Below, piece by piece: positions 54,973-64,000 of a stretch of 64,000 nucleotides of DNA. This DNA comes from Pseudomonas psychrophila HA-4 (GTDB taxonomy: Bacteria > Pseudomonadota > Gammaproteobacteria > Pseudomonadales > Pseudomonadaceae): positions 1-64,000 of the forward strand of contig NZ_ALJC01000100.1 of NCBI RefSeq assembly GCF_000282975.1, given 5' to 3'. The position numbers were made by a program, and so were the translations under genes. Position 1 is the stretch's first letter; the number at the start of each line of letters is the position of its first letter. Below the pieces are notes generated by a model, which worked only from the letters and a program-made list of their open reading frames with translations, was not told the DNA's origin and made no database searches.

Positions 54973-55566
54973 TTACAGACTAAAATCACCCTCGGCCACC
55001 AGCTTGCTCAAAGGCTCGCGCTGGCTTGGGACTTCCTTGGCTTGCAGGTAATCCACCAAACTTGCCTTGTCGCCCAATTTGCCGATAGCAACCATCGCCT
55101 GAACCTCATAACCCTCAGGGATCTTCAACTCTTGGCGCGCGCGTTGGAAATCCAGGCCGCTCATGCCGTGGGTGTGCCAGCCGCTCAAGTGCGCTTGCAA
55201 CGCTAAGTGACCCCAAGCAGCACCTGTGTCGAACGCATGGGTCGGGGCTGGTTTTTCTTCAGTGCTGCCCGGTGCGGCGAAAGTAGTTTTCGACACAATC
55301 ACTACCAGCGCGGCAGCGTGTTTGGCCCAACCCTGATTGAACTCAATCAGCAGGCTCAAGTAGCGATCGAATTCTGGGGTACCGCGCAGCGCGAATAGAA
55401 AGCGCCAAGGTTGCGCGTTGTAAGCCGACGGCGCCCAGCGAGCGGCTTCGAAAAAGCTCAGCAGTGTGGGTTTGTCGATGCTGGCGTCGGTGAAGGCGCG
55501 TGGCGACCAGCGTTGGGTGAACTGCTCATGAATCGGGTGTTCGGCAACGCGGTTGGAGGCTGGCAT
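54973..55566 (-). CDS. Nitroreductase family protein
   Basis: FMN-dependent oxidoreductase of 197 residues. It has the FMN-binding SPRAFTDASIDKPTLLSFFEAARWAPSAYNAQPWRF N-terminal pattern and the WGHLALQAHLSGWHTHGMSG central segment. It may reduce quinones, nitro compounds or enones with NAD(P)H. In several pseudomonads a nitroreductase lies near rnd-ycgL-ycgN, so the context is conserved. Substrate unknown. Confidence 0.88.
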   Translation of the reverse strand: MPASNRVAEHPIHEQFTQRWSPRAFTDASIDKPTLLSFFEAARWAPSAYNAQPWRFLFALRGTPEFDRYLSLLIEFNQGWAKHAAALVVIVSKTTFAAPGSTEEKPAPTHAFDTGAAWGHLALQAHLSGWHTHGMSGLDFQRARQELKIPEGYEVQAMVAIGKLGDKASLVDYLQAKEVPSQREPLSKLVAEGDFSL

Positions 55567-55722
55567 TCAAGTTTCCTGAGTTGATTTAACCAGCTGCAAA
55601 GCTACTGTCATGGCCTTAAGGTGACAAGCCCTGTTACACCGTCAGTCACAAGCGCTTGGCCCGCGAGGGGTTGGGCACTAGACTGGCGGCCTTTTCCACT
55701 CCCTGATGTTGATGTTTGAGCC

Positions 55723-56172
55723 ATGGCCGCAATCGTTAAACCCTTCTGGATCCGAAAAACCCTCGATCAACTCGATCAAGAGGAATGGGAGTCGCTGTGC
55801 GACGGCTGTGGCCTGTGTTGCCTGCAAAAGCTCGAGGATGAGGACGACAACAGCGTCTACTACACGCGTATTGCCTGTAAATTGCTCGACTTGAAAACCT
55901 GCCAGTGCACTGACTATCCGAATCGCCGTGACAGCGTGCCGGATTGCATTCAGTTGTCACCCGGCAAGGCTGAAGAGTTCAAGTGGCTGCCGCCCACCTG
56001 CGGTTACCGACTGGTCAGCGAGCGCAAGGATCTGCCGCTCTGGCACCCTTTGGTCTGTGGTGATCCGGATGCGGTGCACCACGAACGAATTTCACAATCA
56101 GGGCGCATGCTCGCTGAAGGCAGCGTGCCAGAAGATGACTGGGAAGATCATTTGATTTTTCGCGCCGGCTAA
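55723..56172 (+). CDS. ycgN: YcgN-family cysteine cluster protein
   Basis: Small protein of 149 residues of the UPF0260/YcgN family. It carries a cysteine cluster ([11 protein letters not shown], then [10 protein letters not shown] and VPDC) of the type that binds an iron-sulfur cluster or zinc, and the family strings [13 protein letters not shown] and [10 protein letters not shown]. Function unknown. It is 14 bases before the next gene. Confidence 0.88.
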   Translation: MAAIVKPFWIRKTLDQLDQEEWESLCDGCGLCCLQKLEDEDDNSVYYTRIACKLLDLKTCQCTDYPNRRDSVPDCIQLSPGKAEEFKWLPPTCGYRLVSERKDLPLWHPLVCGDPDAVHHERISQSGRMLAEGSVPEDDWEDHLIFRAG

Positions 56173-56186
56173 GTCAAGGAGTGAGT

Positions 56187-57419
56187 ATGGCGCTGCGTTG
56201 CAAATGGCCTCTGGGTTTGCTGCTATTAATAGTTAGCAGCCCGCTTTGGGCCGCCAAAAAAGTCGATCTGGATTACCACGTGCAACTGTTGCCACTGAGC
56301 AATCAGGCGCAAGTGAGTGTAACCCTGGCTGAAGGTTCTGCTGTACGCAGCCTGGACTTCGATCTGGGAGTTCCCGGTAATTACAGCGATTTCAAAGCAG
56401 ACGGCCACTGGCAATTGACTGCCGACCCACAACACAGCCGCGGGCTGTGGCACCCGGCGCCGGGCAAGGCCAGCCTGAGCTACCGCGTGCAGTTGAATCA
56501 TCAACTCAAGAACGGCAGCTTTGACACGCGCATGACCCCTAAATGGGCACTGTTTCGCGGCGAGCAACTGATCCCGCCTGCCAGTCTTGATCAGCAAGAC
56601 GGCACCGAGTTGGTCTCGCGTCTGGAGTTTGAACTGCCCAAGGGCTGGAAAAGCGTTGAAACCGCGTGGCCGCGCATCGGTAAAAACCGTTTTCGGATCG
56701 ACGATGTATCACGTCTCTTCGACCGACCAACGGGCTGGATGCTTGCCGGCACCTTGGGCAGCCGTCGCAGCACTCTGGGCGAAACCGAAGTGACGGTGAC
56801 CGCGCCACAAGGGCAGGGCATGCACCGCTTGGATGTATTGACCTTGCTCACGTTTGTCTGGCCGCAAGTGCAGGCGGTATTCCCGCGCAATCCGCCAAAA
56901 CTATTGATCGTCGGCGCGGGCAGCCCGATGTGGAAAGGCAGCACGGCGGCGCGCAATTCGATTTATCTCTACAGTGGCCTGCCGCTGGTCAGCGAGAACG
57001 GCAGCAGCCCGCTATTGCGTGAAGTGGTGCAGGTGTTCAGCGGTATCAATGATGAGCCGGGCCATGACTGGATCGGCGAAGGGCTGAGCGAGTACTACGC
57101 CATTGAATTATTGCGCCGTGCTGGAGGCATGAGCGATGAGCGTTACCAAGCGCTGCAACACAAGCTTAACGCTGTCGGTAAGGGCGTGACCCACCTGCGT
57201 GGCGCACAAACTACCCCGCCGATGGTGGCGAGGGCAGTGATGTTGTTACAGGCGCTGGACCGCGAAATCCGCTTGCAAACCCATAACAAGCGTTCGCTGG
57301 ATGACGTCAGTCAGGCACTGATGCGCATGGACAAGGTCAATACCCAGTCGTTTATCCAACTGAGTGAAAGCGTGTTGGGCGGGCGATCTGAGGTGCTGGA
57401 TAGCCCGTTGTTGCGCTGA
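56187..57419 (+). CDS. Secreted M61-peptidase-like protein with degenerate active site
   Basis: Exported protein of 410 residues with a signal peptide (about 1-21, ending LWAA). A beta-rich N-terminal domain is followed by a peptidase-like region whose C-terminal half reads WIGEGLSEYYAIELLRRAGG, the segment carrying the third zinc ligand (Glu) in M1/M61 gluzincins. At the place of the HExxH zinc motif I see REVVQVFSG, so both His ligands are lost. It is therefore likely catalytically inactive, perhaps a binding or scaffold protein in the periplasm. An AAGGAG site selects the ATG. Probably co-transcribed with ycgN. Confidence 0.7.
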   Translation: MALRCKWPLGLLLLIVSSPLWAAKKVDLDYHVQLLPLSNQAQVSVTLAEGSAVRSLDFDLGVPGNYSDFKADGHWQLTADPQHSRGLWHPAPGKASLSYRVQLNHQLKNGSFDTRMTPKWALFRGEQLIPPASLDQQDGTELVSRLEFELPKGWKSVETAWPRIGKNRFRIDDVSRLFDRPTGWMLAGTLGSRRSTLGETEVTVTAPQGQGMHRLDVLTLLTFVWPQVQAVFPRNPPKLLIVGAGSPMWKGSTAARNSIYLYSGLPLVSENGSSPLLREVVQVFSGINDEPGHDWIGEGLSEYYAIELLRRAGGMSDERYQALQHKLNAVGKGVTHLRGAQTTPPMVARAVMLLQALDREIRLQTHNKRSLDDVSQALMRMDKVNTQSFIQLSESVLGGRSEVLDSPLLR

Positions 57420-57508
57420 TGGCGGGTTCTGCCTATCAAATCTGCTAGGTATTCAGGCAGGAGGATGAAGCCGAAACTCTTCTTTTAACTGAAAGGTTGA
57501 GTGCTGAT

Positions 57509-58501
57509 ATGAACGTTTCTTCTTGTGTATACAACTATGACCCATTAGATCGGCTGACCAGCGCTACGTCGGCCAGCGAACCGCCATCGCAGCGTTTCTA
57601 TCAACGCCAACGCTTGGTTACTGAAATTAGCGGCGCCACCTATACCTGCCTGTTTCAGTGCGCTGATCAGCTCTTGGCGCAATGTGATAACGAGCACACC
57701 CTGTTATTGGCCACAGACGTTCAGCGCTCAGTACTAAGCACCGATAAGCACACCCATCAGGGATACAGTCCGTATGGGCAGCGCACTGTCTTCAATGGCT
57801 TGGGTACGTTGCTTGGTTTTAATGGCGAGCCGCCAGACCCGATGACTGGGCATTATCTGTTGGGCATTGGTTATCGGGCATATAACCCGGTGCTCATGCG
57901 GTTTAATAGTCCCGACTCACTGAGCCCATTTTTAAAAGGCGGCATTAATACCTACGCTTATTGTTCCGGAGATCCAGTGAATTGGCAGGATTCAACAGGG
58001 CGTTTCCGTTTGCCAACCAAACGGTTAAGCGTGATCGGTGCAGCAGCCGGAGTTTCACCCACTGAACATAAGAGCCTGATTAAACAAGTTGTCGATATTG
58101 CAAAGAGCTCATTAACACGCAACCTATCCAACCCAGAGCTGGTCGCACCTGGGAGAGTTCTTCTAGATGAGGGGCTTGGAAATATGACTAGAAATAACTC
58201 GTTCACACAGCTTCTTTCCGAGACTAATAAAAATTTAATCTCCCACGCAGATCCGCATCTGAGTGTGTCGCACGCAGGTTTTTATCTGGACACAGCGAAA
58301 GAGGTTGAAAACGGAGGCCTTTCCAACACAGGTGCTCACTTTAGCGCGGCTGCTCATTGGTTATCGAAAACCCAAGGGCCTTCCAGACCCGTTGGGACTT
58401 TATTTAATGCCGCAGCGGGCTTTATGGCAGCGGGTAATGATCACCGACTACTCAAAACAGGCCGTACGCTCCTACAGGAGAGCACCGCGGTGCGCCGTTA
58501 A
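57509..58501 (+). CDS. Orphan RHS repeat-associated core protein with variable C-terminal domain
   Basis: Protein of 330 residues. The first 165 residues carry the RHS core: YDPLDRLTSA, YSPYGQRT, LGFNGEPPDPMTGHYLLGIGYRAYNPVLMRFNSPDSLSPF and GGINTYAYCSGDPVNWQDSTG, the usual self-cleavage/border motif. The last 165 residues are a different, more AT-rich domain with no recognised family, as in polymorphic toxins. It lacks the long repeat shell and any VgrG, PAAR or export signal. No immunity gene follows before the kdp promoter. Such short orphan RHS genes are common in fluorescens strains; toxicity is unproven. No strong ribosome site decides the start. Confidence 0.75.
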   Translation: MNVSSCVYNYDPLDRLTSATSASEPPSQRFYQRQRLVTEISGATYTCLFQCADQLLAQCDNEHTLLLATDVQRSVLSTDKHTHQGYSPYGQRTVFNGLGTLLGFNGEPPDPMTGHYLLGIGYRAYNPVLMRFNSPDSLSPFLKGGINTYAYCSGDPVNWQDSTGRFRLPTKRLSVIGAAAGVSPTEHKSLIKQVVDIAKSSLTRNLSNPELVAPGRVLLDEGLGNMTRNNSFTQLLSETNKNLISHADPHLSVSHAGFYLDTAKEVENGGLSNTGAHFSAAAHWLSKTQGPSRPVGTLFNAAAGFMAAGNDHRLLKTGRTLLQESTAVRR

Positions 58502-58502
58502 G

Positions 58503-58532
58503 TTTTTTTACGCCTTCTTTACGCCCCCGCAT
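58503..58532 (+). promoter_or_regulatory. Probable KdpE binding site
   Basis: The pattern TTTTTTTACGCC-TTCTTTACGCC followed by CCCGCAT resembles the KdpE operator upstream of E. coli kdpFABC (T-rich half followed by TTTACACCCCGCC). It lies 80 bases before kdpF, directly after the RHS gene. Comparison is from memory. Confidence 0.6.
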
Positions 58533-58612
58533 CCCCCTCGATCTCGATCCTTTACGCGCACATTGCACACACTCTTCCTACACGCGGCACATGCCGCTTT
58601 GGGAGAGTTGTC

Positions 58613-58702
58613 ATGGGCGTTCTGGATGGGGTGTCCCTGCTGTTAGCAGTGGGGCTGTTCGTTTATCTGCTGGTTGCGCTGTTGCGCGCAGATCGGAACT
58701 AG
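58613..58702 (+). CDS. kdpF: K(+)-transporting ATPase subunit KdpF
   Basis: Tiny membrane peptide of 29 residues (MGVLDGVSLLLAVGLFVYLL...) with a single helix, typical of KdpF, which stabilises the KdpABC complex. A GGGAG site lies just upstream of the ATG. It ends eight bases before kdpA and is the first gene of the kdp operon. Confidence 0.92.
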   Translation: MGVLDGVSLLLAVGLFVYLLVALLRADRN

Positions 58703-58710
58703 GAGCGGAT

Positions 58711-60405
58711 ATGCACAGTTATGACTATGCGCTGATTCTGGCTTTCTTCGTCTTGGTGCTGTTGCCTGCGCCGTGGTTGGGGCGCTTTTACTACAAGGTG
58801 ATGGAAGGCCAGCGAACCTGGCTGACGCCGGTATTAGGGCCTGTCGAAAAGCTCTGCTATCGCGTCGCCGGGGTTGACCCGAGCAGCGAACAAAGCTGGC
58901 AGAAATACACCTTGGCGTTGCTGGCCTTTAACCTCGCAGGCTTTGTGATCCTGTTCGCGATTCTGCTGTTTCAACAGTACCTGCCGCTCAACCCGCAACA
59001 GTTGCCAGGGCAAGAATGGACCTTGGCGTTCAACACGGCGGTGAGCTTTGTCACCAACACCAACTGGCAGAGTTACAGCGGCGAAGCCTCGCTCAGTGAC
59101 TTCAGTCAAATGGCTGGCCTGACGGTGCAAAACTTCGTCAGCGCAGCGACTGGTCTGGCGGTATTGGTCGCATTGTGCCGGGGTATTGGTCGTCGTTCGG
59201 CGCAAACCCTGGGTAACTTCTGGGCTGACATGACCCGCGCCACGCTCTACGGCTTGCTGCCGCTGTGCTTGGTGTTGGCGCTGTTTTTGGTGTGGCAAGG
59301 CGTGCCACAAACCTTTGCTCATTACGTGAATGCGGTGACGATGCAGGGCGTGGACCAAGTGATCCCGCTGGGCCCGGCCGCGAGCCAGATTGCGATCAAG
59401 CAACTGGGCACCAATGGCGGTGGTTTCTTTGGTGTGAACTCGGCGCATCCGTTCGAGAACCCGAGCGCTTGGAGCAACCTGTTTGAGCTGGCATCGATCA
59501 TTCTGATCCCGGTAGCGCTGGTGTTTACCTTTGGCCATTACGTCAAAGACCTGCGCCAGAGCCGAGCCATCATCGCTTGCATGCTGGCGTTGTTCTTGAT
59601 CGGTGGCGGTACCGCGTTATATGCCGAATACCAACCCAACCCGGCGCTGAACAGCCCGCTGGTTCAACACACCGCCCCACTGGAAGGCAAGGAAACGCGC
59701 TTCGGCACCACCGGCACTGTGCTGTGGGCCGAAACCACGACCGCAGCGTCCAACGGCTCAGTAAACGGCATGCACGACAGCCTCAACCCTATGAGCGGGA
59801 TGGTCGCGCTGGTCAACATGATGGTCGGTGAAGTGATCTTCGGCGGTGTGGGTGCCGGGCTCTACGGCATGCTGCTGAACGTGCTGATCGCGGTGTTTCT
59901 TGCCGGTCTGATGATTGGCCGCACACCGGAATACCTCGGCAAAAAGCTGCAAGCCAAAGAAGTCCAACTGTTGGTTGTGACGTTGCTGGTGATGCCGGTC
60001 GGCGTGCTGGTGCTGGCGGCAATCGCTTCGGTGTTGCCGAGTGCGGTGGCCGCCGTGAGTAACCCTGGCCCCCATGGTTTCAGTCAAATCCTGTACGCCT
60101 TTACCTCGGCCAGTGCCAACAACGGTTCGGCATTCGGCGGCCTGAGTGCCAACACGCCGTTCTACAACCTGATGCTGAGCCTAGGCATGTTGCTGGGACG
60201 CTTCGGTTACATCCTGCCGGTGCTGGCGTTGGCAGGCAGTCTGGCGATGAAGAAAACCGCGCCGATTGGCCAGAACACGTTCCCGACCCACGGCCCGTTA
60301 TTTGTGGCACTGCTGACCGTGACCATTTTGCTGGTGGGCGGCCTGACCTTCTTGCCGACGCTGGCCCTTGGCCCCATCGCTGAACAACTGACTCTGGGCT
60401 TCTGA
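58711..60405 (+). CDS. kdpA: K(+)-transporting ATPase subunit KdpA
   Basis: Membrane subunit of 564 residues that forms the potassium pathway, related to K+ channels. It contains the selectivity-loop segments [55 protein letters not shown] and [20 protein letters not shown] lies before the ATG giving MHSYDYAL; longer in-frame starts would cover kdpF. Confidence 0.97.
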   Translation: MHSYDYALILAFFVLVLLPAPWLGRFYYKVMEGQRTWLTPVLGPVEKLCYRVAGVDPSSEQSWQKYTLALLAFNLAGFVILFAILLFQQYLPLNPQQLPGQEWTLAFNTAVSFVTNTNWQSYSGEASLSDFSQMAGLTVQNFVSAATGLAVLVALCRGIGRRSAQTLGNFWADMTRATLYGLLPLCLVLALFLVWQGVPQTFAHYVNAVTMQGVDQVIPLGPAASQIAIKQLGTNGGGFFGVNSAHPFENPSAWSNLFELASIILIPVALVFTFGHYVKDLRQSRAIIACMLALFLIGGGTALYAEYQPNPALNSPLVQHTAPLEGKETRFGTTGTVLWAETTTAASNGSVNGMHDSLNPMSGMVALVNMMVGEVIFGGVGAGLYGMLLNVLIAVFLAGLMIGRTPEYLGKKLQAKEVQLLVVTLLVMPVGVLVLAAIASVLPSAVAAVSNPGPHGFSQILYAFTSASANNGSAFGGLSANTPFYNLMLSLGMLLGRFGYILPVLALAGSLAMKKTAPIGQNTFPTHGPLFVALLTVTILLVGGLTFLPTLALGPIAEQLTLGF

Positions 60406-60415
60406 GGAGACGATC

Positions 60416-62488
<2,073 letters not shown>

Positions 62489-62506
62489 GCGCCTTCGGAG
62501 GAATGA

Positions 62507-63061
62507 ATGATGGCTTCTTTTTTACGTCCGGCCCTGAGCCTGATGCTGTTGATGACCGCCATCACTGGCGTGGTTTACCCGCTGGTTGTCACCGGCATCG
62601 CCCAAGTTGCCTTCCCGGCGCAGGCCAATGGCAGCCTGGTGCGAGACAGTACAGGGAACGTGGTGGGGTCGGTGCTGATCGCGCAAGACTTTACCGGCGA
62701 CAACTGGTTTCATCCACGGCCGTCGGCGGGGGCGTTTGCCACGGTTTCTAGCTCGGCGAGCAACTTGGCGCCGAGCAACCCGGCCTTGGCCGCGCGGGTT
62801 AAAGAGAGTGCTGTGCAGCTTTCCGTGCCTGATCAAGGTCCGGTTCCCCTGGCACTGTTAACCACCTCGGGCAGCGGCCTGGACCCGCACTTGCCACCAG
62901 AGGCAATACGCTATCAACTGGCACGGGTTGCGGCAGCGCGTAATGTGCCGGTAGAAACGCTTGAGCAACTGGTGCAAAAACACATCGAACAGCCGCTGGT
63001 AGGTCCGCCGGTGGTTAACGTGTTGTTGTTGAACCAGGCGCTGGCGCAGCTCAAAAGCTGA
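62507..63061 (+). CDS. kdpC: K(+)-transporting ATPase subunit KdpC
   Basis: Periplasmic-facing subunit of 184 residues with one N-terminal helix (about 8-30) and conserved [24 protein letters not shown] and [21 protein letters not shown]. It helps ATP binding and assembly of the pump. Starts 18 bases after kdpB with a GGAGG site; an ATG three bases later is equally possible. Confidence 0.96.
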   Translation: MMASFLRPALSLMLLMTAITGVVYPLVVTGIAQVAFPAQANGSLVRDSTGNVVGSVLIAQDFTGDNWFHPRPSAGAFATVSSSASNLAPSNPALAARVKESAVQLSVPDQGPVPLALLTTSGSGLDPHLPPEAIRYQLARVAAARNVPVETLEQLVQKHIEQPLVGPPVVNVLLLNQALAQLKS

Positions 63062-63070
63062 CTTCAATCT

Positions 63071-63136
63071 GTAGGGGCGAACGGGCTCACGATTTTTTAA
63101 AGATCAAAAGATCGCGAGGCAAGCTCGCTCCGACAG
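63071..63136. repeat. Dispersed palindrome, CGCGATCTTTT family (copy 4)
   Basis: A degenerate copy: CACGATTTTTTAAAGATCAAAAGATCGCGAGG with outer borders GTAGGGGCGAACGGG and CAAGCTCGCTCCGAC. It separates kdpC from kdpD and may reduce read-through into the sensor gene. Confidence 0.75.
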
Positions 63137-63163
63137 AAGTTATGTATTCATTAGGTAGGTGCC

Positions 63164-64000
63164 ATGACAAATTCCGGTCGCGCCGATGCGCTGTTAGCTG
63201 ATTTGCCTCGCGCTGGTCGTGGGCGGCTTAAAGTGTTTCTTGGTGCGGCCCCCGGTGTGGGCAAGACCTACGCCATGCTGCAAGCCGCCCATACTCAACT
63301 GCGCCAAGGGGTCGCGGTGTTGGCCGGGGTGGTCGAAACCCATGGTCGGGCCGAGACCGAGGCTTTGCTCAACGGTTTGCCCCAGCAACCCATGCTGCGT
63401 TCTGAGTACCGGGGTGTGCAGCTCGAAGAAATGGACCTCGATGGCCTGCTCGCGGCTCAACCAACCTTGGTGCTGGTCGATGAACTGGCCCACAGCAACG
63501 CCCCCGGCAGCCGCCATGCCAAACGCTGGCAAGACGTACAAGAACTGTTGGCCGCGGGCATCGATGTCTACACCACCGTCAACGTCCAGCATCTCGAAAG
63601 CCTCAACGATCAAGTGCGTGGCATCACTGGGGTGCAGGTACGTGAAACCCTGCCTGACTGGATCGTTCAGGAAGCCTACGAACTGCTGCTGATCGACTTG
63701 CCGCCGCGTGAATTGCTGGAGCGGCTGCGCGAGGGCAAAGTCTATGTGCCCGAGCAGGCGCGGGCGGCCATTGATGCGTTTTTCTCCCAGACCAACCTCA
63801 ACGCCCTGCGCGAGCTGGCGATGCAGACCGCCGCTGTGTACGTCGACGATGAACTCGACAAAGGCTATCGCCAACAAGGGCAGTCGGCGCCCGCGTTACG
63901 TGGCCGCTTGTTGGTGGGCATTGATGGCGATGTACATGCCGAGCGTCTGGTGCGCCATGCGAGCCGGGTCGCGGAGCGGCGGCACTTGCCTTGGAGCTTG
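63164..64000 (+). CDS. kdpD: Sensor histidine kinase KdpD (partial, runs off the window)
   Basis: The first 279 codons of KdpD, open to the end of the window. The N-terminal KdpD domain has Walker A GAAPGVGKTYAML, HGRAETEALL, VDELAHSNAPGSRHAKRWQDV and VYTTVNVQHLESLND; a universal-stress-like (USP) domain begins near 250. It senses potassium shortage and turgor and drives KdpE, which should bind upstream of kdpF. The kinase core and kdpE lie beyond the window. Confidence 0.95.
   Translation, partial: MTNSGRADALLADLPRAGRGRLKVFLGAAPGVGKTYAMLQAAHTQLRQGVAVLAGVVETHGRAETEALLNGLPQQPMLRSEYRGVQLEEMDLDGLLAAQPTLVLVDELAHSNAPGSRHAKRWQDVQELLAAGIDVYTTVNVQHLESLNDQVRGITGVQVRETLPDWIVQEAYELLLIDLPPRELLERLREGKVYVPEQARAAIDAFFSQTNLNALRELAMQTAAVYVDDELDKGYRQQGQSAPALRGRLLVGIDGDVHAERLVRHASRVAERRHLPWSL

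Overview
The window looks like the chromosome of a fluorescens-lineage Pseudomonas. The evidence is gene order (gcvR/bcp back to back with dapA-bamC-MBL-purC-tRNA-Ser; rnd-ycgL; ycgN), a chromosomal AmpC, GC-rich coding with strong Shine-Dalgarno sites, and Pseudomonas-type dispersed palindromes. The AguB, PotE and FleN relatives, and the wide range of transport and oxidation genes, fit a psychrotolerant or spoilage/soil relative such as the P. fragi side of the group. That finer placement is inference.

Layout. 1-2761: copper sensing (CopS/CopR-type) divergent from a periplasmic cupredoxin across a likely copper box. 2831-8608: housekeeping (queF, bcp, gcvR, dapA, bamC, MBL hydrolase, purC). 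8701-8790: tRNA-Ser(CGA), with its own promoter and a terminator behind it. 9051-14042: an accessory, AT-rich block flanked by gene debris (a decayed yedK and an fdhF fragment). It carries a three-gene cassette: an N-carbamoylputrescine amidase, a PotE-type antiporter and a soluble pyruvoyl (phosphatidylserine-decarboxylase-fold, PsiD-like) decarboxylase. This is the best candidate for an undescribed system: a putrescine or acid-consuming route in which the decarboxylase may act on citrulline or ornithine. 14148-18176: a cyoABCD quinol oxidase without cyoE. 18496-25666: a periplasmic molybdenum aldehyde oxidoreductase set (YagU, tri-haem cytochrome c, 2Fe-2S subunit, 977-residue Mo subunit, XdhC, MocA), whose electrons could reach quinol and then the adjacent oxidase. 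26139-29458: a serine hydrolase, a MetA-type outer-membrane channel and a divergent AraC regulator. 30012-33095: a second AT-rich insert with a FleN-like ATPase, an unknown 138-residue protein, an AraC regulator and a gene remnant.

33100-34130: a second methionine aminopeptidase overlapping a ParD-like protein. 34276-46048: a coherent catabolic locus with a sensor kinase, an NtrC-type sigma54 activator, a near-perfect sigma54 promoter, two periplasmic binding proteins, an ABC importer (two permeases, two ATPases) and two tandem iron-dependent alcohol dehydrogenases. poxB converges on it, and a glutamine-synthetase-like ligase follows. The substrate is unknown but likely a small alcohol, amide or amino-alcohol. 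50293-57419: methyltransferase, AmpC, RNase D, YcgL, 2-hydroxyacid dehydrogenase, nitroreductase, YcgN and a degenerate M61-like protein. 57509-58501: an orphan RHS core protein. 58503-64000: the kdpFABC potassium pump with a KdpE-like box and the start of kdpD, which runs off the end.

Dispersed palindromic repeats sit in gene ends at 37.4, 40.2, 44.8, 48.3, 54.9 and 63.1 kb. No CRISPR array, rRNA or intact insertion sequence was seen.
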